Shown here one piece after another: positions 43,260-54,862 of a stretch of 64,000 bases of DNA. Each line of letters starts with the position of its first letter. The first letter of the stretch is position 1. Both the position numbers and the translations under genes were made by a program. This DNA is from Adiantum capillus-veneris (taxonomy: Eukaryota > Streptophyta > Polypodiopsida > Polypodiales > Pteridaceae). Location: assembly GCA_014529385.2 (NCBI GenBank), contig CM043966.1, positions 97,154,087 through 97,218,086 on the forward strand, in the 5' to 3' direction. The notes under the pieces are model-generated. The model worked only from the letters and a program-made list of their open reading frames with translations, did not search any database and was not told where the DNA came from.

Positions 43260-44330
43260 AGATGGGATTCTTTGAAGGTGTGTGCTAATGGAAGGAAGAA
43301 TTCAAGTTAGTTCTGAAGCACACGATGGGGATTCTGGAGGAGATTTCTCCACTAATATTACTTACAAGAAGATTTTGCAGGCTGGACTATGGTGGAAAAC
43401 TCTGATATCTGATGTTTGAAGTTTTTGCAAAACTTGTGATATATGTCATAGAATGGGTAGACCAATAGTAGCGGATATGACTCCACTTAATTCAATCCAA
43501 CCACTGAGAGTATTTATGAAATGGGGTCTGGACTTCATGGGACCATTCAAGAAGGTCACTCCAAGGAAGAATTGTTATATTTTTAATGGCTACCTGTTAT
43601 GTCACTAAATGGGTAGAGGCCAAGGCTCTTTCGGATAATACTGTAAAGTCCACTACTATTTTCCTATTTGACAACATTATTTGCCGATATGGATGCCCCA
43701 TTGAGATTATGTCTGATGAAGGGACACATTCCATCAATGATACCATGGAAATTATGATGGGAATGCTCTCAGTTAAGCACAGGAAATCAACTCCTTATTA
43801 TCCTAGGTGCAATGGTCAGGCAAAGAGCAGTAACAAAACCATCAAGAACATTTTGACCAATATTGTTCAGAAGGAGCCACATCAGTGGGATCTTAAGCTA
43901 CTCTATGGGCCTACAAAATAGCTTACAAAGTCACCACTAGAATGACACTTTTCAGAATGGTGTATGGTACTAAAGCTGTAGTGCCTATTGAACTCGTGAT
44001 TCCCAATCTTAGAATGGAGGTGGTATATGGATTATATTTTAAGCAGAACCTTAAACAAAGACTGGAAGTATTTGTGCAATTAGATGAATTGCGACAACTT
44101 GCCATGCTGTAACAAGAAATTGTTCAGCAAAGAAGAAAGCACTAGCATGATAGAAGAATCAAAGTTATGGAGTTCCAGAAGGGAGACTTGGTTTTTATTT
44201 ATCAATCCAAACTAGGCCATAAGAAACCAAATTTAAAGATAGCTTGGGTTGGTCCATATGAAGTTGATTGGGTATTTTCAATGGCACAGTGACGTTAAAG
44301 GACTTATCTGGACTACTACTGCCAGGTGTT
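43260..44330 (+). pseudogene. Integrase of element D
   Basis: A decayed zinc-binding part ends in CKTCDICHRMGRP (about 43425-43460). The core has KWGLDFMGPFKK (first Asp, about 43520). ORF 43586-43921 has YVTKWVEAKALSDNT, YGCPIEIMSDEGTHS (second Asp) and CNGQAKSSNKTIKN. In the last block the catalytic Glu is Lys. The C-terminal part (PFRMVYGTKAVVPIEL-like, near 43950, and GDLVFIYQSKLGHKKP, near 44190) is recognisable. No chromodomain is seen. The copy is inactive. Confidence 0.82.
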
Positions 44331-44970
44331 TATAATGGGACCAAAATTAAGCTATATTATTCTAATGAGAAAGAGACCTCTAGAGAAGAAGATACTAGCA
44401 TTCTAGGTACTGATAACTAGAATTTCAGAACCAGTCATTCTAAACCTCTTCCATGTACAACAAGTACCAGAACTAGTGACGGTGCCAGAAAATTCTCAGT
44501 GTGATAAAACAATGCCAGTGGTAGCGAATCAGTAAAGTGTCAAAACCAGTACGAGTTATTATGGGCAAAAGGGCCAGTGGGAATGCTTGTGATAATCATT
44601 TAAATGGAATATGGGACGAATTAGCCAATGCATGTATGCCACATCACCGACGGTGTATAAAACTCTAGGAACGGTAAGTAGTGGAGCTTTTATGACGTGA
44701 ACGCATATAACAGTAAGGCGAGTAGGCCTTCTTCCTCACAAATCTCTTGCACAATGCCTACCTGCTATTACACAGTCACCATCGCCAAGCTCTAAGGACT
44801 CTTCACTACAACCACAAACCTCCTCGTCAGAAGAATTTGTTGATCACTATCTATCCCTACCCGACACACCTTGCTGTGCTTTGAATATACAAGTAGGTCT
44901 TCTTCCTCTACAGACTTACCGTCCTCACAGTGTATGGGTAGAAGGAAAATGTCAGAGAAGATGCAAGATA
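44331..44970 (+). other. Region between integrase and extra ORF of element D
   Basis: The sequence has mixed frames and no known domain. TATAAAA at 44656-44662 is followed 9 bp later by ACGGTAAGTAG, a good plant-type 5' splice-site match, and by TGACGTGA near 44693. These could form an internal promoter or a spliced leader for the downstream ORF; that is inference only. Confidence 0.35.
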
Positions 44971-44976
44971 CCATAG

Positions 44977-47900
44977 ATGCAAATGCAGCAATCATCATCT
45001 CTTCAAGCTTCTCTACCACTTATCCCACATATCAAGATACAAAGCTATGTGTTTACTGAGCAGGCCAAAGCGCTGCTGCAGCTATGGGATTTTCATGTGG
45101 TTGTACAAGCTACAAGGATAGATTTTGACACGGCAATAATCAAGCAGGTTCTTGATTCTTTTAATGATGAGGAAGATAGTGCTATTGTCAATGGTGTAAG
45201 AGTCACAACAACACCTCACAACATTGCCTATGCTTTAAAAATTCTCAATGAGCCAAAGCCAACCACAATATCTGTAGAGTATATAAGTTTGGCTCTGAAA
45301 GAGGATGAAGTAGCCAAAAAGAAACAAAAGGCTAGTACACAAGGGGTTCCAGTAGTAGCAGGACAAAAGAGGAAGGCCACATAGGTGGTGGCCAGTGGTT
45401 CAAAGAAACCAAAGATTACGTTGGCCAAAAGCAGTGCTTTACTAAAGCAACTAGAGAGTCAGGTCAAGTCCTTGCCTACTGAAAAGTCCTCAGCAGGCTA
45501 GACTTCAACCATACCTTAAAAACAGATTCGAGCAGACACCAGTGCTAGAACAGGTCAGCAAGAAATATCAAGCATTGAACAGGTGGCAGTCAATAATGAC
45601 AAGGTAAAGGGTTCAGCACTTGCCAGTCCATCTAACAAAATTCCTTTCAGTAAATTGGCTATATCCATAGCCAAGAAGGATAGACTGCAGCAGTTACAGC
45701 ATTACCCTCTCAAAGGCCGACTGATTTTTCAAAAACCATATTTGGCAGCATTAGCATACATGGCTTCCATTATGATTTATGAGCCAGTCCAATCTGGCCC
45801 GGCAACAATAGTTGATGGCTGCTTGGTGCTTATCCAATCATCATGGAACACCATTGTCAACACCTTAGGATAGATGATGGATGCGTCATCTTTCAATGAT
45901 GAAGTGTCTAAGGTAAAATAAGAACTGGAAAGCAGCCAGTAGCAGATTCAAAAACTCTAGCAGGATATTAGGGCACAATGGTATTGCTGAAATCAGTCAG
46001 CACGAACAATTAAGGAGCTACAAGAAAAGTTGTGCAAGATTGAAATAGAGAATCAACATTTAAATGAAGACAAAGCAGAAGCCTTAAGAAATGCTGACAA
46101 ATTTCAGACTATGCTGAGAATGAAGCGGGTAGACTCAACACGCTGTTGACAACCCACATTGCATTGAAGGCTTCCCTTATAGAGAGATATATCTATAATA
46201 ACCTTGTTGATATTCTGACTCCACAAGGCAATATAACCATAGATATGGAAAATTTGAAGGCACTTGTGGAGACCATGCAGAGTGATTTGTAAGAAAATCT
46301 CTCTGAATACAACACCACCTTAGCAAATCAAGCCATCATGGATTATATTGATAAGCAAAATAATCCTGATGAGGATTCTGAGATGGAAGAAGAGCAGGAT
46401 GAGGAAGGGAGGGACAACCTAGCAGATAAACCTGATGATGATGATAATATTCCTCCTTTCCCACCCTCAGGCTCTGGAGCTAGTGGATCAACTGCTATAG
46501 GGGGTAGTGAACCCAATAAAAACCAGCCAAACCAGCACAAAGACTAGCCAGACCAGCAGTCGGGTGACCAGTGCTCTAATGATTAGTAGAGCAAGGCAGT
46601 GGACACAAGGGTAACACCGGAGATTCTCCAGTACACTAGTCATGACACAGTCCAGACAGCAAAGGAAAAGGCAAAGTTGTGGCTGAATCCTTAAAGGCTA
46701 ATGAACAACACTCCTTACAGCTTATCACAATGAATAAGAGATTAAGACATCAACAAGCTCCTGTTACTAGAAAGTATTTGGAGGATGACACTCTTATCTT
46801 TGACCTAGAACGCTTTCAAAGACTATATGTAGGAGCCAGGAAAATGATTCAGCACTAGAAATCAGCTGCCTTTCATGATCAAGCGTTGTGTCAATTACCG
46901 GAGCATCCCAATAGGATCCAACTATACTGGAAAGGGTATCTAAGTGAACATTGACTTCTGATGATATGACAGTCAATCCACATTGGCAACAGTGAAATTC
47001 CACTGCAGACTGACACTCTCTAGCTCTTGAACTGGATCTACTAGTAGGAAACATGCCTACATACAGGTATATGAAGGAGGTTAGAACTCAACTGAAGGAA
47101 TTCTTGCTTCAAATGCAAATTGCCAGAGGAGTTTTGGATCAGAGGGTGCAAGCCATCATTGAAGATCAGTCTTCCAGCCAGAAAAGAACCTCGGACTCAA
47201 ATGACAATAGGAGAATAGGCAACTGCTCTTCGAAGACTCTTTCAGCTCGTCCGAGTTACTAGGAAGATGATGCAGCAGGAGAACCAAGATGTTCTCAATT
47301 TTCTAGAGTTTGTGTCTGATTCTCTAGTTCTCCTTATGCATTACCTATTAAAGAGGCTGTACTACCTAGATTTTTGCCAGCTTTGTATCCTCAACATCCA
47401 AAACCAGTGGATCGGCTCACTTACATCAGTATCACCAATGAACTCCAAAACTGGTATAAGAGAGCCACTATGGAATGGAAAGCCTGGCAATCACTGATCA
47501 ATGACACCCTCAAAATGGATATTGTTATGGATCTGCAAGGAGAAATGCAAAAGCTAAAAATTTGTATGGGACAGTGGAAGATCCGGCCCCATGGATTCAC
47601 AAAGATCACAAATCAATTACTTCATCTAACTGTGGAGTCTTCTAAGATTCCTGAAAAGGATATCACTAAAAAACCAAGACTGGGGCCACAATACAGAGAG
47701 ATGGCTGAGATTCTCTTTGAAGCTAGAATTAAGACAAATCAGCCTCGTCAGCAGGGATGGATCCACACAGCCTCCCATTGTCATAAATTGTCCAGAACTC
47801 ATCTAACAAAGGGCAAATGCAGCCTGTATGATCCCGACACCAAAATCTACAATCCCCTCATGCCTTATGAACTTGAGATGTTCATTGAAAGGAGGGATCA

Positions 47901-48021
47901 ACTTGAGCAGGAGGCCATTTACAGACTTATCCAAAAGGACAATGCTGGCACTGGGACTTTTGAGGCACCAACACAGAAGAAGGCCAAAAGGAAGCGGGTT
48001 CAATGGAAGGATACTTGGTAG
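44977..48021 (+). pseudogene. Extra ORF region of element D (Athila-type accessory protein?)
   Basis: About 3 kb after the integrase once encoded a long protein. ORF 44977-45384 has ARIDFD-like and NGVRVTTTPHNIAYALKIL blocks and ends basic. ORF 45583-45873 has YPLKGRLIFQKPYLAALAYM. A Gln/Glu-rich coiled-coil stretch (about 45910-46130) and an acidic stretch (46338-46547, DEDSEMEEEQDEEG) follow. ORF 47374-48021 (215 aa) ends in a basic tail. The opening blocks resemble the accessory ORF of Athila-type elements and have a similarly built counterpart in J (54863-58383). Many stops are TAG where CAG would fit. Its function is unknown to me. Confidence 0.5.
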
Positions 48022-48245
48022 TTCCATCTCAGAATCAGACGGTGGATTTTCCCAGTTAGCAGTGGAATTTCCTTGGCTGGGCACCCTTGGAATTACAACT
48101 ATAGGGGTGTCAAGCACTCAACAAGCATGAAGTATGGTATAAAGCTAGCAATTCAAAATATTACTATCATGAGGAACATCGGCCAACTCAACAACCAAAA
48201 GGGTAGTACTATCACTAGGAACATTGACCAAATTAGAAACCAGAA

Positions 48246-48275
48246 GGGTTTAGGGTTTAGGGTTTAGGGTTTAGG
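48246..48275 (+). repeat. Telomere-type TTTAGGG tract
   Basis: GGGTTTAGGGTTTAGGGTTTAGGGTTTAGG, about four TTTAGGG units, lies within the 3' non-coding end of element D. This is the plant telomere repeat, here interstitial and very short. Confidence 0.9.
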
Positions 48276-48372
48276 CCAAAACCAAAAAACCAAATGGTTT
48301 TCTTAACACCAAATCAGAATCACAGGCTGTGTTTTTTTTTTTTTCAAAAATTTTGGAGTTATACCAAAATTC

Positions 48373-48389
48373 AAGAAAGGAGGGAAGGA
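48373..48389 (+). promoter_or_regulatory. Polypurine tract of element D
   Basis: AAGAAAGGAGGGAAGGA lies directly before the 3' LTR start TGTAGAAGG. Confidence 0.85.
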
Positions 48390-48541
48390 TGTAGAAGGCG
48401 AGGACAGTCCCAGTAGCCAGGAATTGTCCCTTAGAAGGCCGAACAATGGGGAGCAGTCACACTAGCAGTAATTACTGCAGGTAGTTACTGTAGTAACTCT
48501 TGAGAGCTATAAATAGGACCTGCTACATTGTAATTGGGCTT
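48390..48541 (+). repeat. 3' LTR of element D (truncated)
   Basis: It matches the first ~150 bp of 34032-34544, including the TATA box (48508-48515). It breaks after TAATTGGGCT, where the 5' LTR continues TCTTAGC. Confidence 0.85.
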
Positions 48542-48738
48542 TCAAGGTGCCATGGGAAGCATGTGATAAAGTGCGAGAGCAAAGAGAGAGAGAGAGACCT
48601 GCTTTGGGTGGAGCGCACAACAACGTTATCCTGTTGCAGCTTCTTATTCTGTTGTATTAAAGAATAAGTGTATACATGGTTAAGTTAGTAGATGGGTTAG
48701 TAAGTGGGATGTCCGGCCAGTTGGCCTGAATCCCAACA
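48542..48738 (-). repeat. Probable 3' LTR of copia element I
   Basis: On the minus strand it starts TGTTGGGATTCAGG directly after a polypurine-rich AAGTGGAAGTT (48739-48753). The other end is uncertain: TGTGATAAAG at 48562 or TGCCATGG at 48548 could be the terminal TG. A GA microsatellite is present near 48585. No partner LTR was found on the far side of I. Confidence 0.5.
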
Positions 48739-48807
48739 AACTTCCACTTGAAGGCCAACGCAGCCCAAGTGACCTGGTATGTACAACCGTGAAGCAATCT
48801 AGTGGCT

Positions 48808-50598
48808 TCAACCTATACCCATCAACGCACTACAATGTGTAAACCATTCCAAAGCTAATCCTTTTGTCCAAGAGTTTGTTGGGTTGTCGTTAGTGTGTAT
48901 CTTGACCAAATCAATGAGCTCTTTGGCCAAGAAATATCTCACAAGATGATAATTGACTTCAATGTGTTTCAATTTGGAGTGAAACACGGGATTCCTTGCC
49001 AATGCAAGAGCACTCTGACTATCAAAATATATCACTAGAGTCTCATCAATGCCCAGATTTTTGACCAAGCGAGATAACCATACAACCTCTTTACTTGCAT
49101 CCGACAATGCAACGTACTTTGCTTTCGTAGTGGAAGACGACGTACAATCTTGAAGACATGACCTCCAAGATACTGCTGCTCCAGCAAATATGAAGACATA
49201 GCCAGATGTCGATCTTCTATTGTCAACACAACCCGCATAGTCTGCATCCGCATAACCCACGATGGATGCATCATTGTTCCCAAAGCGTAAACACTTGTCA
49301 ACTGTACCTTTGAGGTACCTAAGAATGTGCTTCATTGCTTCCCAATGCTTGCTGCCAGGATTTTCTATATATCGGCTCACCACTCCCACTGCAAAAGCAA
49401 TGTCTGGTCTTGTGGCCACCATAGCATACATGAGACTGCCCACTGCCGAAGAATATGGTACCTTAGCCATTTCAGCTCGCTCATCATCAGATTTGGGTGC
49501 ATCTTCCTTGTTGAGTTTCAAGAATGCTTGCATTGGGATACTCAATGCTTTCCCCCCCGCATATTGAAACGCTGCAAAACTTTCTCAAGGTATGTTTCCT
49601 AAGATAACTCAAGAATACGACGTTTGTGATCTCTTTTGATTCGCATGCCAAGAAAGTGTGTAGAATCCCCCAAATATTTCATTGCAAAATTATTGCTAAG
49701 TGTTTTCTTCAAGTTGGCAATTTCTGCAATGGATTTCCCAGCTATAAGCATGTCATTAGCATACAAAACTAGAATGATCATCGAGCCATCATCTAGATTT
49801 CTTGTGTACAAGCAGTGATCCTCTTCGCTCTTTTTATATCCTTGAGACCTCATGCATGCATCAAATTTATGATACCACTACCTTGAACCCTAATTTAAGC
49901 CATAAAGTGCCTTTTTGATCTTACATACTAGCTCCTCACAAGATGCGTTCTCCTAAACAAACCCTTCAGGCTGCTGCATGTAAACATCCTCATCAAGATC
50001 CCCTGAAGAAATGTTGTCTTCACATCCATTTGGACAAGTTCCATGTCCTCAATCGTTACAAGACCAAGTATTGCCATCTTGACCACAGGTAAGAAGATTT
50101 CATCAAAATCGACTCCCTTTTGCTGTTTGAACCCTTTGGCTACAAGTCTAGCCTTGTACTTTGGATTTGGATCACCTGAGGTAAATTTCTTCTTGTAAAC
50201 CCATTTGCAAGATAAAGATTTTGCATCATTTGGAAGCTCTACCAAGTCCCAAGTTTCATTAGCCAAAATCGAGTTATACTCAGATTGCATGCCTGCTTCC
50301 ACTTCACCACATCATCCGCCATCATGGCTTCTTGGTAGCAGCTTGGTTCACCACAATTTGTCAACATGATGTAATCAAGACCTGGCTCGAAACACACAGG
50401 TGGACGAGAGACTCTAGTAGACCGTCTCACTCCTTGACCATTGCTATCCACTCCCTCTGGAGCATTGCTAGTGGAAGGTACATCACTAGCCCGCTGAGTT
50501 GATTTCACTGTCTCTGGGGCAACATCCTCAAAAGTGACTCTCCGAATTTCTATTTCCTTGATAGGTTGTTTATGCATCTTTGAATCATTGAAGATCAC
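48808..50598 (-). pseudogene. RT and RNase H of copia element I
   Basis: ORFs 50598-50239 and 50302-49928 cover the tether and RT start (PSCYQEAMMADDVVKWKQA, LSCKWVYKKKF, ARLVAKGFKQQKGVDFDEIF). ORF 49853-49599 has LVLYANDMLIAG; the catalytic box reads YAND, so one catalytic Asp has become Asn. ORF 49545-48808 (245 aa) is an intact thumb and RNase H, with RPDIAFAVGVVSRYIENPG, GYADADYAGCVDN, KAKYVALSDASKE and YFDSQSALALARN. The Glu of the usual A-E-Y block is Lys. The frame is broken between the pieces. Confidence 0.9.
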
Positions 50599-50634
50599 AT
50601 CTGAACTATGGATGACTCGACAAGATTCCGTGTG

Positions 50635-51983
50635 CTAGAGACGATATCCCATCTCTCCATCTGCACCATATCCAATGAAAATACATTTGTGTGACTTTGG
50701 CTCTAACTTCTGTCGAAGGTGTTTAGGCACATGAGCATAAGCTTCACAACCAAAAACACGTAGATGGTCATAGTGGGGCTTACGTCTAGACCATAACACT
50801 TCTGGAATCTCATAATTCAATGGCGTACTAGGCGAACGATTCATAATGTGCACTACAGTCAAGACGGCTTTTGCCCAAAAGCATTGTGTGAGATCTGCTC
50901 TAGAAAGCATGGCTATGATTCTTTCCTGAATCGTACGATTCATGCGCTCAATAACTCCATTGTGAGCTAGTGTGTATGGTGCAGTAAATTGCCTTTTAAT
51001 CCCCCTTTTAGCACAAAAATTGTCAAACTCCTTGGAGACATACTCTCCACCATTGTCAGTCCGAAACCTCTTGAGTTTCTTGCCAGACTGATTCTCAACG
51101 AGTGCTAAAAAAATTTGGAGCACAGGAAGAACTTGATCCTTATGTTTCAAAGGATATGCCCACACCTTTCGAGTAGAGTCATCTATGAATGTCACAAAAT
51201 AGCTGCCCCCCCTAGAGATTTGGTTGACATAGGACCACAAACATCAGTATGCACTAAATCTAGAGGTTCAGCTTGCTTTTGACCCAATGGTAAGTGCACG
51301 GACCTAGTCTGTTTGCCATAAATACAATGCTCACAAATAGGAAAGTCAACATAAGACAAGACAGGTAAGTAGCCAAAACGAGACAGGTAAGTAGCCAAAA
51401 CCAGTCAGAGTTCTCATTCCTTTTTGGCTAATATGACCTAGCCGGCAATGCCACAACTCAGTAGATGGCAGCTTGGCTATAGATATGTAATCATGACCAA
51501 CATCTGACACGTGCATGGAATACAAGGTACCATGCTTCTGACCTTTGAGTACAACAAGATTACCTTTGCGTACTATCCACGAACCATTGCCAAATGTGGT
51601 GTTGTAGCCCAACTCATCAAGTTGACCACAACAGAAATCAAGCTTTTCGTCAACTTGGGCACATGTCTGACATTACATAAAGTAAAGTGCGTGCCATTCC
51701 TTAGATGCAATTTGACGTTTTCGACACCCTCAATGTCTAGTTCATAAGCATCGCCAAGTCTTACTTTGCCACAAGAGTGAGATAAAGTAGAGAACCACTC
51801 TCTATGTGGTGTCACATGGAAACTCACACCAGAATCTACTATCCAATTTTGTGCATACTGCGCATATTCTATAACAAGAGCCTCGACAAGTAGATCTGTT
51901 GTGAAGACCAATACGTCAGAGGTAAGTGGCGTAAAAACCGCTGGAAGAGTCTCTACAATAGGAGCATTTGAGGACTCTAGCAC
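50635..51983 (-). pseudogene. Protease and integrase of copia element I
   Basis: ORF 51983-51573 has the protease WIVDSGVSFHVTPHREWFS (DSGV where copia usually has DSGA). ORF 51612-51346 has LWHCRLGHISQKGM. Here a 22-bp tandem duplication (about 51360-51403) shifts the frame. ORF 51398-51192 carries CEHCIYGKQTR. ORF 51240-50635 (201 aa) has the integrase core with FIDDSTRKVW, RTDNGGEYVSKEF and NGVIERMNRTIQE. The D, D and E triad is intact. Confidence 0.9.
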
Positions 51984-52039
51984 ATTGATCTCCTCTAACT
52001 TTGCTTTGCCCTTGTTGAATCATTAGACTTAGAAGTTCC

Positions 52040-52972
52040 ATCGGATTGTTTATCCTTCTTGATTTGCTGCCATTTCTTGCAATCCTTCTTCACATGCCCT
52101 TTTTTATGGCAGTGATAGCACTTGACAAATTACACATAGAACCCCGAGACTTACCTCATGAGCCCCCACGTTCCTTGATTTTGGCACGACTTTGAGTGCG
52201 ACCCCTCTGTCTATCACTAGCAACATATGCATCACCATCCTTCTTGCCTTCGAGATATTTCCTGTGAATCTCCTCGGTAAATAGACTCCCAAGGACGTCA
52301 TTGTACACTAGACCGGTACCAGGTGCTGAGTTGATTCGTAGTACAGAACGTATCCCAAGACGAGGGTAAACTGCATAGCAAGAAGATACAGTTGATTCTT
52401 GTGAATCTCCTCGGTAAACAGACTCCCAAGGACATCATTGTACACTAGACCGGTACCAGGTGTTGAGTTGCTATTTGTAGTACAGAACGTATCCCAAGAC
52501 GAGGGTAAACTGCATAGCAAGAAGATACATTTGATTTCCTCATCGAAGACCAAACCCTGAGTGGTCAACTGAGTGAAAATGATATTGAACTCATTAATGT
52601 GAGTAGAAATAGTGCCATCTTCCTTCATATGAAGGTCAAACAGCTTCTTCATCAAGAAAACCTTATTAGTGGCACTTTTGTTCTCATAACTGGAACACAA
52701 CTTATCCCATACATCTCTAGCAGTTCTTTCTCCAACTATAGTAAACTACACAGGTTCAGTCAAATGCAAACAGAGGGTAGATTTGGCCTTAGCATCAAGT
52801 TTCTCCCACTTAACATCTGTATACTCGCCCTTTGGGTGCTCCATGATAGGATCCAACTGGCCTTTTTGTATAAGAACATCTTGAATCTGCTCTTTCTAGA
52901 TAGCAAAATTTGTCCCATCAGATTTCCGAATATTGTAAATATCCTTTTCACCGCTAGATGACATGGCTGCAA
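52040..52972 (-). pseudogene. Gag of copia element I
   Basis: Gag starts near ATG 52963 (MSSSGEKDIYNIRKSDGTNF), with one stop soon after. ORF 52700-52308 holds the capsid (NKVFLMKKLFDLHMKEDGT, HINEFNIIFTQL). A tandem duplication of about 137 bp (52263-52399 and 52400-52536) repeats part of this capsid end. A knuckle CYHCHKKGHVKKDC lies at about 52085-52130. Frameshifts and stops break it. Confidence 0.87.
52263..52536. repeat. 137-bp tandem duplication in gag of element I
   Basis: TGTGAATCTCCTCGGTAAA begins both units (52263 and 52400). The two copies stay alike up to AGAAGATACA, with about a handful of differences and a short indel. It duplicates gag coding sequence and is not present in A1 or A2. 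Confidence 0.9.
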
Positions 52973-52985
52973 GCTAAAGATAATA

Positions 52986-53379
52986 TGGCGATAAACACTG
53001 GTAATTATGAGAAAAATTTGGCAGAGTTTCCCCAGAAAAACTGATAGAAGCTCAATCCAAAAATGTCACAAGAGATCAGTAACGCATCAAAAGTAATGCT
53101 CTCAAAGCATAAGACAGTCGCATCAACCACTAACTGTGCATAAAAAGTCAAAAGCTGACCAAGACTGCCACAAACATGGCGTCAAATGCAGTTAGCCCTC
53201 TCTATACATGTCCTATGGTGAGGCCACAAAAAAGGGGTACTCCAACAACCTATTTCACCGAAAGGATCTCAACATTCAAGAATCCCCCAACTCAAGAAAA
53301 CCTCACGCTATCGACCCTCACAAAAGGTTATGTAGACAAGAAACCAGCCTAGTCTCAGAAAGGGCCTCCAAACCGAGTG
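52986..53379. other. Non-coding stretch upstream of element I
   Basis: I see no domain, LTR or primer site here. It may be the lost leader of I or the edge of the LTR of J. Confidence 0.3.
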
Positions 53380-54799
53380 TTAGAAACGGTCGGGACTGCT
53401 AAAAACAAGCCAAATCGGCTCCACAAAGGTACATATGGTAGTTTTTGCAACTCAATGTACATCCACTGTCAACAATACCGCAAGATGCAGTATACGCCCT
53501 CAAACAGGCGCCAAACGAAATGTGCAAGCAGTAAACAAATCCCTGCGGGGAGTAAAACCGCTCTCAAAAGAGCTCAAGCACTATCAAAAGTGCCAAAACA
53601 ATGCGTATGTGCATCAAATACTCCCACTGAAATATGTGTTGATGCTAAACACTGCAACCTGTAAGAAACCTGGATGTCCTGTATGTATGCAAGAACCTGT
53701 GAGGAGATGGATGCCTGAAAAACTCGAGACAATGTCGATACCGAAAAGTGCTCCTAATTAGCCCATAAACACCATCTCAATAGCACATAAGAGCCATAAA
53801 GCGGCTATATACCATCCCAAAATAGTCTTTGAACAACTTGAACCTGTGTCCTATACCTGTACCTGTATGTGTAGCAAAATGTGGGACGCATGTCTAACCT
53901 CACCATCCTATCTTATTGCAGTATTAGCGAGAATCACGATTAATTTGTCAAACCATGGGACGAAGCTGACTCGACTAGTGCATAGAGGCTACAAGAGGTT
54001 TTCAATCTCTCGGAAAACAACTAACAACTCGCATCTAACTCAGGCTACACTCAAGTGATTGAAATCACCAAAAGCCAATCGCTCATCGACAAGCAAATCA
54101 CATCCGTGACAGCATCAAATGACATCCAAATGTAATGAAACTTCTAGGACAAGTTTATAAGACCTAAGCACACATGCCTATAGCCTCAAACCCCACTTTA
54201 GGTCAAGTTCCAAAATCGTGATTAGTAACAACAGTGGATTTTTGACCTAGTCGTTTTTGACCCAGAATGCATCTAAATGCTTAGCAATGATGCCCCAATA
54301 CCCCGCCTATGCTTAGTTTTTGTTTTAAAAGTGTAAATTCCTAGTTATGATGAAATTAGGCTTTGGGTCGGCGATGCCAAAAGCTACAAAATACTGTGAA
54401 TGGCTTACGTCAATGCGTAGAGCTCTTACCTGCGGTTGCAATGCAACAAATGCATTCGCAATGTGACAACCGGGGAGGGATAGGAAGCGGGAGAAGGAGA
54501 GAAGTGAGCGCCGTTAGCTCACGTTGTGTATTTCTTATCCAAAAACTTATAAAAAACTTACAAAAATTGGCTTTTATACCTTAGCCAAGGTTTTTGGGTG
54601 GTCAAAAGTAATAATCTGGAGTTCTACCAAAGCTGGAAATTGAATGGCTGATACAATCTGGAAGCTTGTAGCCCAGGCTCATTAATTACAAAGTTTACCA
54701 AGAAAATAAGAGTTACAATATTCCCGATTTATCAAAACAATAATTGTTTTTACAAGGAGAAATCCGAAAAATGGTGTCCGCGTTAGCTTGCTGCTAACA
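53380..54799 (-). repeat. Probable 3' LTR of element J
   Basis: On the minus strand it starts TGTTAGCAGCAAGC directly after a polypurine tract (54800-54813). The proposed end is TTTCTAACA at 53380, giving TGTTAG/CTAACA termini. A TATA-like TATATAG lies near 53809 on the same strand. Palindromic AATCGTGATT motifs occur near 54213 and 53935. With no second copy in the window, the left limit is a guess. Confidence 0.45.
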
Positions 54800-54813
54800 T
54801 TCCCTCCCTCCTC
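54800..54813 (-). promoter_or_regulatory. Polypurine tract of element J
   Basis: The minus strand reads GAGGAGGGAGGGAA followed by TGTTAGCAG. It resembles the tract of D (AAAGGAGGGAAGGA). Confidence 0.7.
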
Positions 54814-54862
54814 GCCTGTGTCGTCCCTTGACACAACTTTATGGGCTGAAGTAATCTTCAGG

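Larger units (their letters stand above)
34032..48541 (+). mobile_element. Ty3/gypsy element D with extra 3' ORF region, split by A2
   Basis: The LTR start TGTAGAAGGCGAG occurs at 34032 and 48390. Between them, in plus orientation, lie gag, zinc knuckles, protease, RT, RNase H, integrase and about 3 kb of extra ORF, then a polypurine tract. Copia copy A2 (38657-42690) splits RNase H. The 3' LTR is cut off at about 48541 next to element I. The extra ORF after integrase suggests the Athila/Tat group. All frames carry stops. Confidence 0.85.
48542..52985 (-). mobile_element. Ty1/copia element I (decayed, 5' LTR not found)
   Basis: From right to left: gag (52972), zinc knuckle, protease, integrase, RT, RNase H, polypurine tract and a short 3' LTR. 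It resembles A1/A2 in gene order but is clearly another family. Beyond the gag start no primer site TGGTATCA and no copy of the 3' LTR are seen, so the 5' end has probably been lost. The left edge lies in the truncated 3' LTR of D. Confidence 0.82.

Noticed and set aside
48246-48275. Chromosome end or subtelomere
   Set aside because: Only about four TTTAGGG units, inside a retroelement, with elements continuing on both sides.
53208-53761. Overlapping plus-strand ORFs of 64-108 codons as a possible host gene
   Set aside because: No recognisable domain and no splice-linked partner. The stretch fits a decayed LTR or leader next to elements I and J.
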